From positions 1 through 8,739 of the forward strand of contig JBJOQE010000043.1 in assembly GCA_046050105.1 (NCBI GenBank): a stretch of 8,739 nt of DNA, read 5' to 3'. Under the pieces are notes generated by a model that saw only the letters and a program-made list of their open reading frames with translations, was not told the DNA's origin and searched no databases. Position 1 is the stretch's first letter, and every line of letters starts with the position of its first letter. Shown piece by piece: positions 1 to 6,227 of the stretch. This DNA is from JAYQPD01 sp046050105. Its GTDB lineage: Bacteria; Patescibacteriota; Minisyncoccia; Phycocordibacterales; UBA918. The position numbers and the translations under genes are program-made.

Positions 1-699
1 CTTCATAGCAGCAAGATCGACTGACAACCCGGTAAAATTAATAGGTGGTGACGGCCAACTCCAGAGAGAACTATTCGGTCCTGCGCCAAATACGCCATCT
101 TTTGTCTGTGTTGGGCTGCATCCAAACGACGACGTGCACGACCACGTTTCTACACCTGACGACACTGTAGAGTTGTTTGTGCCATCCATCCGCACACCGC
201 CATTCGAGTGATACGGGCCCACGATGGTTCTGTCTGCTCCTGCCCAAACGTTGGAATTGATAATATAGGCAAATTCAGACACGGTAGGTCGTGCATATCG
301 TCCATACACTGCGCGATGTATGGACGGCGCACTATCAGCAGTTCCTGTGGAAGTGATATCCACTGATGCCAAATCGCCACACACCATATTGCCATTTATC
401 GTGAGTGCAAATTCTCCAATACGCCCGGCTTCCGGGTCTTCATAGGGTATGACATATGGCCCGGGTGTCGTCGTTCCATGAGTCACATCATTTGGATAGT
501 GTGAAAGATACCACTTGTAGTAATCTAATCCCGCTTCAGCAATCTCAAGTGCACGCTCTTTATCTACCTTAGCAGTCTGCGAGATGCTTTGAGTTACCAC
601 AAAACCGGTGAAGGAAGTAATGATGGCAAAAAAGATACCGCCGAAGACCAAGGCGAGGAGTACGAGATACCCACGATGCTTTTTTGCGTGATGTGTCAT
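1..699 (-). CDS. PilX/GspK-like minor pilin, 3' end outside window (partial)
   Basis: An open frame of 233 codons runs from ATG at 699 to the left edge without a stop, so the C-terminus is missing. The N-terminus is a short basic leader (MTHHAKKHRG) followed by a hydrophobic helix (residues 11-36), which fits cleavage by a prepilin peptidase after Gly10. The residue at mature position +5 is Leu, not the usual Glu. Next comes a pilin-like helix with ALEIAEAGLDYYKW (residues 50-63), typical of PilX-type proteins of CPR bacteria. The rest (about 95-233) is beta-rich and contains INSNVWAGADR and GPYHSNGGVRMDGTNN, which I recognise as a conserved CPR pattern, perhaps a beta-helix (inference). Cysteines are at 107, 188 and 194. 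The gene starts 15 bp after the PilW-like gene and closes the visible operon. No clear Shine-Dalgarno was seen. It probably caps or primes the pilus in the inner membrane and periplasm. Confidence 0.85.
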   Translation of the reverse strand, partial: MTHHAKKHRGYLVLLALVFGGIFFAIITSFTGFVVTQSISQTAKVDKERALEIAEAGLDYYKWYLSHYPNDVTHGTTTPGPYVIPYEDPEAGRIGEFALTINGNMVCGDLASVDITSTGTADSAPSIHRAVYGRYARPTVSEFAYIINSNVWAGADRTIVGPYHSNGGVRMDGTNNSTVSSGVETWSCTSSFGCSPTQTKDGVFGAGPNSSLWSWPSPPINFTGLSVDLAAMK

Positions 700-714
700 A
701 CAGAGAGACAGATA

Positions 715-1323
715 TTAAAAAACGATCTTGAGGTTACGTGGCGCTGCACTGGAGCGCAAAGTGAACTCTCCAGGATTGCGGTTCGGGTCCACGTTAATAA
801 TGAGCGTTGGGATAATGTAACGCACGTCAGTCACGGTCGCTGTTGCCGTAGCTTGGCTCCCTCCATCTATATAATACCGGAAAGTAGATGTTGCCTGTGA
901 AATATTCCGCACATACTCGGACACAATATGCGTTTCACTTGGCGTCGAAGTGGGGTAGGTCACCGGAGAACCGGTTGCATTGTAGATATACTTGTAGAGT
1001 GTAGTATCGAGCAGCACATAACGAACGTACTCGACACTATTGTCTCTGTCGATATCACTATAAAAACTAAGTGTGCTCGTGCCCATAGTCACGAGTGGAT
1101 ACGTACCGTCGTCGCTAAAGGTCATTTCACGTAGGTCACGTGTTAACAGTTCAATGCCACGACGTGCTGAATTAATTTCATATGACTGTGCAAGCGTGTA
1201 CGCATTTGTTTTATAAAAAGTGGCAATGGCATCGAATACCACCACGATGAGAAGTGTGTACAGTGAAAGCACCACTATCATTTCAACAAAAGTAAAGCCG
1301 CGACTATTTTTATGTCTGCGCAT
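715..1323 (-). CDS. PilW/GspJ-like prepilin
   Basis: A protein of 202 residues from ATG at 1323, ending in TAA at 715-717. A basic leader (MRRHKNSRG) is followed by FTFVEMIVVLSLYTLLIVVV, a classic class III prepilin signal. Cleavage would fall between Gly9 and Phe10, and Glu is at mature +5. The hydrophobic helix serves as membrane anchor before assembly and as filament core afterwards. The following RRGIELLTRDLREMTFS stretch, the STLSFYSDIDRD segment and the C-terminal NPNRNPGEFTLRSS motif fit the PilW/GspJ-like pilins of CPR genomes (recalled family pattern, not searched). The gene starts 2 bp after the stop of the PilV-like gene. A TTG six bases upstream (1329) is also in frame, but ATG is preferred because it does not overlap the upstream stop. 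Inferred role: minor pilin that pairs with its two neighbours at the pilus tip. Confidence 0.9.
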   Translation of the reverse strand: MRRHKNSRGFTFVEMIVVLSLYTLLIVVVFDAIATFYKTNAYTLAQSYEINSARRGIELLTRDLREMTFSDDGTYPLVTMGTSTLSFYSDIDRDNSVEYVRYVLLDTTLYKYIYNATGSPVTYPTSTPSETHIVSEYVRNISQATSTFRYYIDGGSQATATATVTDVRYIIPTLIINVDPNRNPGEFTLRSSAAPRNLKIVF

Positions 1324-1325
1324 AC

Positions 1326-3092
1326 TCAAAGTGGAGTAAGTGTTACTTCAAGAATGTCTGTTCCTGCTATGGTCACACTTCCCAGTGTATCAGCTTGGAA
1401 CCCTGCTGCAGTGGTCTCAAGAGTGTAGTCACTTGCACTGGGAGGGTTTGCAAAAAATGCGTTACCGCAAGCTGAGGTGGTGATGGTCGTGTCATACCCA
1501 CCACGATAAAGCCGTACCGATGTGCCCGATAGCACTTGCCCAGAAACCGAACGAACGAACACACGGAGCGACCGGGACGTGTGCGGTGATAACACCAACG
1601 TCGTCGATGTTGCCTCGTTTGGAGAAAGTGACAGTGGTAAGCGTGGACACACATCGCTAATATCATACCCCTCAGCTGCTCCGTCTATCATGAGGTTATA
1701 CGTGTCCCACTCAAGATCTGGGAGTGTTTTGGTCCCTAACGCATTCGTCGACTGAGTACTGTGATACTTAGGTACAGGCACACCACCACCATCAGTACCT
1801 ATATTTTTTAGACCCTGTGCGGTAAAAGAAATGTTGGGTACTGGTACGTTTGCAGCTTCGTACTTGATACCCCACTCATTTACTGACGGCGATGTCGATG
1901 CGTCAGTGCTGGTGAGCCGCGCAACAAGTGCGAGTCTCGGATAAGTACTGGGGGCTACGCTGGTTAAATCTATAGGGGACGTGGTAAACCCTGCACTATT
2001 ACCGGGCAGATCAGTGTCTGGAACACGTACACTTCCCCCACCACCATCAACACTGTGCACTTCGACCAACAATTGCGTTGCGCCTGGCGTATTACCATCA
2101 AACATTGCTTCGCTCCATGAAATAAGGTTCGCCGGTGCAGTGGTGGTTGCTTGCGCTGTTCCCTCAGGCCGATACACTCCCGCATCGTTGGTCAGGGTAA
2201 GCATGCCAAAAGCAACAGACGTTGAGGCGGTGTATGTAAGTTTTGATGCATCGTCAAACGTGTCTTTATCAAAATACAGTGATGGCGGATGTACGGTCAT
2301 GACTGTCATTTGACCAGTTCTGTCGACAGCAAAATTAACCGTCGAAACATCCCCTTCTACCACAGCCACATGTGGTGGGTTAGGATTCGGATTTGACGTT
2401 GATGCGCTATATGTCTGCGAAGTTGAATACCCAGTTTTTGAAACGGTTATCTGGTAGTTACCCCCTTCAGGAGCGCCAGGAAACATAACCTGCCCCTCTG
2501 CAGTAGTGAAAGATGAAACATCGATCGCGGGTGATGTCGACGCATTCACCACACGTACTGTTGCTCCAAAAACCGGAAGCGCAGCCGCATCAAATACATT
2601 CACCACCAAAGTGCCGCCACCGGCAAGTGTTTCAATACCCTTGGGTATCACATTTGTCACCAAAATCACTGAATGAGCGGTTTCCTTGTGCGTCCACGAA
2701 ACCTCGGCTTTTATGCGCTTATAGTCAGCGGTAATTCCATTTACATCTGCAACACCTAGTCCATCCGCAGCAGCGTCGACGTATTGCACGAGCGTGCGGC
2801 GATTGTACGTAATGCCGTTCAGGCTTAATGATTCATTTTGCGGCACTGCACCAGATGGTATGCCGGCTACTGTTCCCACGCTATCGTAGGGCAGTGCTCG
2901 CATATACTCAATGCGTTCGTTTGCGAGAGCGAGCGCACCTGACTGAGCACGCGTATTTGATAAAAGAGTCAGCACCATCTGTGCACCAGCAATAATGCCA
3001 CCGAAGATAAGCGAAATGAGAGCGGCTCCCACCAGCACTTCAATGAAGGACATGCCTCTCGTCGCACTTCTTCTCACCGAGGTGGTGTGCAT
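1326..3092 (-). CDS. Large modular PilV/GspI-like prepilin with carboxypeptidase-regulatory-like beta domains
   Basis: A protein of 588 residues. Its leader (MHTTSVRRSATRG) is cut before Met14, giving mature MSFIEVLVGAALISLIFGG with Glu at +5. The helix continues into ALALANERIEYMRALPYDSVG (53-73), the signature of PilV/GspI-type pilins. Ordinary PilV proteins are about 150-200 residues, so roughly 400 residues are extra. A first carboxypeptidase-regulatory-like fold is visible at about 158-260 (GGTLVVNVFDAAALPVFGA, later the NYQITVSKTGYS strand). A Pro/Asn linker (NPNPNPP) sits at 234-240. A middle beta-sandwich-like region spans about 270-412, another beta module about 416-503, and a last regulatory-like fold 506-588. 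The only cysteines are 482 and 542, in the last two modules. The gene begins 7 bp after pilC without a clear Shine-Dalgarno and ends in TGA just before the PilW-like gene. Likely a minor pilin that displays a binding head at the pilus tip. The binding role is inference. Confidence 0.9.
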   Translation of the reverse strand: MHTTSVRRSATRGMSFIEVLVGAALISLIFGGIIAGAQMVLTLLSNTRAQSGALALANERIEYMRALPYDSVGTVAGIPSGAVPQNESLSLNGITYNRRTLVQYVDAAADGLGVADVNGITADYKRIKAEVSWTHKETAHSVILVTNVIPKGIETLAGGGTLVVNVFDAAALPVFGATVRVVNASTSPAIDVSSFTTAEGQVMFPGAPEGGNYQITVSKTGYSTSQTYSASTSNPNPNPPHVAVVEGDVSTVNFAVDRTGQMTVMTVHPPSLYFDKDTFDDASKLTYTASTSVAFGMLTLTNDAGVYRPEGTAQATTTAPANLISWSEAMFDGNTPGATQLLVEVHSVDGGGGSVRVPDTDLPGNSAGFTTSPIDLTSVAPSTYPRLALVARLTSTDASTSPSVNEWGIKYEAANVPVPNISFTAQGLKNIGTDGGGVPVPKYHSTQSTNALGTKTLPDLEWDTYNLMIDGAAEGYDISDVCPRLPLSLSPNEATSTTLVLSPHTSRSLRVFVRSVSGQVLSGTSVRLYRGGYDTTITTSACGNAFFANPPSASDYTLETTAAGFQADTLGSVTIAGTDILEVTLTPL

Positions 3093-3099
3093 AAATAAA

Positions 3100-4335
3100 T
3101 TAACCTATCGAGTCTGAAATTGAGTAGATGGGTGAAATCATAGCCAATGCAAAGAACCCAACAGCTCCACCAATCACCACCATAAGTACCGGCTCTATGA
3201 TAGTGGATAAATCCTTTGTTTTTTGCTCCACTTCGTTTTCATAAAAGACCGCGAGCTGCTCAAGCATTTTTGAAATTTGCCCAGTCTCTTCACCTACAGC
3301 AATCATTTCACCTACGAGTACTGGGTAGAGATCTTCACGTTCTATGAATGCGCCAGAAAGTGGACTTCCTTTTTCTACGCGCTCTGCAGCACTACGAAGT
3401 ACAGTTTTGTAGAAAGAGTTTTGCACCACCTCCTCAGTGATGCTTATGGCACTCACCACATCAACACCAGACGCAAGAAGTGAGGAGAGTGTCCGTGCAG
3501 TACGTGCTGAATTGGTTTCCTTGGCCATCACACCGATAACCGGCAGTCGCAGGAGTATCCATTCAAAAACTTTGCTGCCGTATTTGGTACGGAGTGCTGC
3601 GGTGAAACCAACTACAGCACCCACCATTCCTACTAGCACCAGAAGCGCATGGTGCGCAAACAAATCGCTAATACCCATAATAATACGTGTTGACGTAGGA
3701 AGATCTGCTCCTAACTCTCGAAACGTTTTAGTGAGCGTTGGAATAACATAAATCATCATCAGCACTCCAATCATGGTCATCACAATCACGACGATTGCTG
3801 GATAAATCATTGCTCCTTTAATCTTTTTTTTCAGATTTGAGGAGCGTTCCATTTGAATTGCCAAAATGTTGAGTGCGGCAGCTAAGGTTCCACCCTCTTC
3901 ACCAGCACGCACCATCGATATATATAATCGGCTGAAAATATTGGGGAACAACGCAACCGCATCATGAAAAGCAACACCCTGGTTTAACTTTTCATTGACA
4001 GTGCGCATTGTCTGCTTAAACTTTTGGTTTTTTGACTGCCGCTCGGCGACTGAAAGTGCCCGCGACATAGGAAGTCCTGCAGTGAGCATGGCTGATAGAT
4101 TGCGAGTAAACATGACAATTTCATCTTGTTTGACTGAGCCAATGACCGCATTGATACGATCCATAAGGGGCACACCATTCGACGACAGGCGACTACTCTC
4201 AGACACGGATATAATGGTGTGTTCGCTTTGACGAGCGACATCGTATACTGCAAACCTATCCGCTGCTTCGATGGTCGCGGATACTTTCTTTCCTTCTTTG
4301 TCAGTACCGGTATAGGTAAATTTAGTCATATTCAT
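3100..4335 (-). CDS. pilC: Type IV pilus inner-membrane platform protein PilC (GspF family)
   Basis: A protein of 411 residues, the usual size for PilC/GspF. It has a cytoplasmic N-terminal segment, FTYTGTDKEGKKVSATIEA (residues 6-24), typical of the family start. Two T2SSF domains follow at about 70-194 and 273-395. Each has the expected pattern: FTRNLSAMLTAGLPMSRAL in the first, and ARTLSSLLASGVDVVSAI in the second. Family motifs RAGEEGGTL (143-151) and VGEETGQISKML (347-358) are present. Hydrophobic segments lie at about 178-200, 229-249 and 381-402. PilC is the membrane platform that couples PilB to insertion of pilin subunits. The ATG at 4335 overlaps the pilB stop by one base (TAATG), so translation is probably coupled. 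ATG at 4329 is an in-frame alternative start. Nothing looks truncated. Confidence 0.95.
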   Translation of the reverse strand: MNMTKFTYTGTDKEGKKVSATIEAADRFAVYDVARQSEHTIISVSESSRLSSNGVPLMDRINAVIGSVKQDEIVMFTRNLSAMLTAGLPMSRALSVAERQSKNQKFKQTMRTVNEKLNQGVAFHDAVALFPNIFSRLYISMVRAGEEGGTLAAALNILAIQMERSSNLKKKIKGAMIYPAIVVIVMTMIGVLMMIYVIPTLTKTFRELGADLPTSTRIIMGISDLFAHHALLVLVGMVGAVVGFTAALRTKYGSKVFEWILLRLPVIGVMAKETNSARTARTLSSLLASGVDVVSAISITEEVVQNSFYKTVLRSAAERVEKGSPLSGAFIEREDLYPVLVGEMIAVGEETGQISKMLEQLAVFYENEVEQKTKDLSTIIEPVLMVVIGGAVGFFALAMISPIYSISDSIG

Positions 4336-6086
4336 TATTCGGACACCACGCGAAGCACCTCCTCAATCGAGGTCAATCCGCGTGCTGCTTTAGAAATACC
4401 GTCTTCAAGCATCGTGAGCATGCCATCTTTTTTTGCTTGAGTCTCAATATCATCTGCGGTCGCTCCCTTAATAATAAGTTCTTTTATGGCGGCGTTCACG
4501 GGGAGTACTTCATGAATACCGATACGCCCCTTGTAACCATCATCATTTTCTGTTGCCCCCTTTGGTCGGAAAAATGGAATGGAACGCCACGTAGCTTTAG
4601 GCTCGACAATTTTCTCTTCTTTAAGAGCGGCAAGCACCCGGTCGAAATCGACATGCTTGGAGAGATCTCCATACTCATCTTCAGTGAGGGTGTACTGCTC
4701 TTTGGAGTCCGCAAGGCGACGCACGAGCCGCTGACCTACCACAACCTTAAGGGTTGAAACGAGGAGGAATGCTTCAGAGCCCATATCGATGAGGCGTGCG
4801 ACAGTTGCAGAAGCACTATTCGTGTGCACTGTGGCGAGCACCATATGCCCGGTAAGCGCTGCGTTTATAGCTAGAGATGCCGTCTCTTCATCGCGAATTT
4901 CCCCGACCATGATGACATCGGGATCCTGACGCATAAGAGAACGAAGCCCTGCTGCAAAAGTGAAACCTATATCGGGCTTTACTTGTGTTTGATTCACCCG
5001 CGGCATCTGGTACTCAATGGGATCCTCGATAGTCGATATATTTACTTCGGGTGTATTCAATAGATCGAGGACAGTATAGAGCGTAGTAGTTTTACCTGAA
5101 CCAGTGGGCCCCGTGACCAAAATAATGCCGGTGGTTGCCTTTGTTGCCGCATGCACGCGCTCAAGTGCAGTCCCATGAAAACCCATCCCTTCGAGCGAAT
5201 AGCCTGAACGACTTTCGCGCAAAAGACGCATCACAATTTTTTCTCCGTAATACACGGGAAGCATCGATACACGAAATGAAACTTTCTGCCCTTCCATCTC
5301 CATCTTAAAACGGCCGTCCTGTGGTAGGCGCTTTTCGTCCAGTTTCAAGTTAGATAACACCTTGATGCGCGCCACAATAGTTGAACCTGCGTGCCGCGGC
5401 AGCGTCATCGCGTCATGTAAAATACCGTCAATGCGGTAGCGCACAATAATCTCCTCCTCTGCTGGCTCGATGTGAATGTCGGAGGCATTTTGAATAATGG
5501 CATGGCGCAGTAGTGTATCCACGATGCGCACCACGGGAAGGTCCTCCGCCATCTTTTTTAAATCTTCTTCGCTCTTCTCCTCTCCTGTATCTTCAGCCAC
5601 CAAGCGGAGGGCATCGGTTTCCTTCACAATGATGTCGCCGAACTCGTCCTTCAACGTCTTTTGATACTGCCGCAATACCGATTTCATCGACTCCGTATCG
5701 GTCAGGCGTGGAAGAATCTTCAGCCCAACTTTTTTCTTGATGAAGTCAATAGCAGGAAGGTCTGCTGTATCGAGCATTGCCACTTCGAGTGCATCGGCAT
5801 GCTTCTTAAACGCCACAATATTGTGGTTGCGCGCGACTGGCTCAGGGATAAGCGAAAGCACGTCAAAATCAATCTTTTTGTCATTGAGTGATATGAAAGG
5901 AATGCCAAGAACATACGACTCGATACGTCTGAGGTCATCCTCGGAGATTGAACCTTCATTTACCAGGATGGTGGAGATGGGGAGGTTTTGTTCCTTTGCT
6001 TTTTTTTCAGCACTATCAAGGTCCTTCCGGGCCAAAAGCCCAGAATCAATGACAAAGCGCTTCAACTGATCATCTTTGATTCGCAC
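4335..6086 (-). CDS. pilB: Type IV pilus assembly ATPase PilB (GspE/PulE family)
   Basis: A protein of 583 residues from GTG at 6086. An N-terminal MshEN-like domain covers about 1-150. The secretion-ATPase core shows SDIHIEP (202-208), RLPQDGRF (253-260), Walker A GPTGSGKT (326-333), the Asp box TIEDPIEY (352-359), Walker B DPDVIMVGEIRDEETA (388-403) and the His box ATVHTN (418-423). The C-terminus has the usual YKGRIGIHEVL (518-528). PilB is a cytoplasmic hexamer that hydrolyses ATP to drive pilus extension through PilC. The region that carries a tetracysteine zinc site in many relatives (after QRLVRRL, 452-458) has no cysteine, and the whole protein has none. The start is uncertain: the only strong Shine-Dalgarno points to an out-of-frame ATG at 6093, and removing one T from the run at 6087-6090 would give MFVRIKDDQ. 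First gene of the pilus operon, with its own promoter. Confidence 0.95.
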   Translation of the reverse strand: MRIKDDQLKRFVIDSGLLARKDLDSAEKKAKEQNLPISTILVNEGSISEDDLRRIESYVLGIPFISLNDKKIDFDVLSLIPEPVARNHNIVAFKKHADALEVAMLDTADLPAIDFIKKKVGLKILPRLTDTESMKSVLRQYQKTLKDEFGDIIVKETDALRLVAEDTGEEKSEEDLKKMAEDLPVVRIVDTLLRHAIIQNASDIHIEPAEEEIIVRYRIDGILHDAMTLPRHAGSTIVARIKVLSNLKLDEKRLPQDGRFKMEMEGQKVSFRVSMLPVYYGEKIVMRLLRESRSGYSLEGMGFHGTALERVHAATKATTGIILVTGPTGSGKTTTLYTVLDLLNTPEVNISTIEDPIEYQMPRVNQTQVKPDIGFTFAAGLRSLMRQDPDVIMVGEIRDEETASLAINAALTGHMVLATVHTNSASATVARLIDMGSEAFLLVSTLKVVVGQRLVRRLADSKEQYTLTEDEYGDLSKHVDFDRVLAALKEEKIVEPKATWRSIPFFRPKGATENDDGYKGRIGIHEVLPVNAAIKELIIKGATADDIETQAKKDGMLTMLEDGISKAARGLTSIEEVLRVVSE

Positions 6087-6094
6087 AAAACATG

Positions 6095-6114
6095 CGAAGG
6101 AACCACCCCCTTCG
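6095..6114 (-). promoter_or_regulatory. Hairpin covering the pilB Shine-Dalgarno
   Basis: In the minus-strand transcript CGAAGG (6114-6109) can pair perfectly with CCTTCG (6100-6095) around an eight-base loop, GGGTGGTT. The AAGG of the Shine-Dalgarno is in the stem and its GGGTGG part is in the loop. The stem ends one base before the ATG at 6093. Such a structure could limit ribosome access or set a switch; this is inference from base pairing alone. Confidence 0.45.
6103..6112 (-). promoter_or_regulatory. Strong Shine-Dalgarno ahead of pilB
   Basis: The minus strand reads AAGGGGGTGG, which matches the ideal anti-Shine-Dalgarno partner AAGGAGGTGA at eight of ten bases. It is the only convincing ribosome binding site seen in the window. 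Nine bases separate it from an ATG at 6093-6091 and sixteen from the pilB-frame GTG at 6086-6084. The spacing favours the ATG, which is in another frame and closes after seven codons (MFCANQR) at 6070-6072. Confidence 0.7.
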
Positions 6115-6123
6115 TATGTATGA

Positions 6124-6132
6124 ATTATAGCA
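6124..6132 (-). promoter_or_regulatory. Extended -10 promoter of the pilus operon
   Basis: The minus strand carries TGCTATAAT, a perfect sigma70-type extended -10 (TGn followed by TATAAT; hexamer at 6124-6129). No good -35 is found at 16-18 bp. The best is TCGACT at a 19-bp spacing, so the TGn extension probably compensates. Transcription would begin near 6117, giving a leader of about 30 bases before the GTG of pilB. It lies between the upstream terminator palindrome and pilB, exactly where an operon promoter is expected. Confidence 0.7.
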
Positions 6133-6164
6133 ATCTCTGCACAAACTTAGTCGATGAGGGTGTA

Positions 6165-6218
6165 GACAAGCATGCACGCAAAAACTCCCCTAGGGGAGTT
6201 TTTGCGTGCATGCTTGTC
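6165..6218 (-). terminator. Perfect 54-bp palindrome, bidirectional terminator
   Basis: The arms 6165-6190 and 6193-6218 are perfect reverse complements of 26 bases, and the central TA makes the whole 54 bp self-complementary. The core is AAAAACTCCCC, TA, GGGGAGTTTTT, a typical bidirectional intrinsic terminator with a GC stem and T tract. The symmetry continues outside the T tract for another 15 bases on each side (GACAAGCATGCACGC). It starts 9 bp after the stop of the secreted-protein gene and lies upstream of the pilB promoter, so it ends the first unit and shields the second. The outer arms are longer than a terminator needs. Confidence 0.85.
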
Positions 6219-6227
6219 CCGAAGATA

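Noticed and set aside
150..395. Minus-strand frame of 81 codons inside the PilX-like region
   Set aside because: It is in a different frame from the recognised pilin, which is open across the whole stretch and has family motifs.
1324..1329. TTG start for the PilW-like gene
   Set aside because: It would overlap the TGA of the previous gene and add only Met-Ser. The ATG at 1323 directly precedes the basic leader.
5149..5158. GCATGCACGC, also found in the arm of the 54-bp palindrome
   Set aside because: Here it is inside the pilB coding sequence for conserved-looking residues, with no inverted partner. A single shared 10-mer is best taken as chance.
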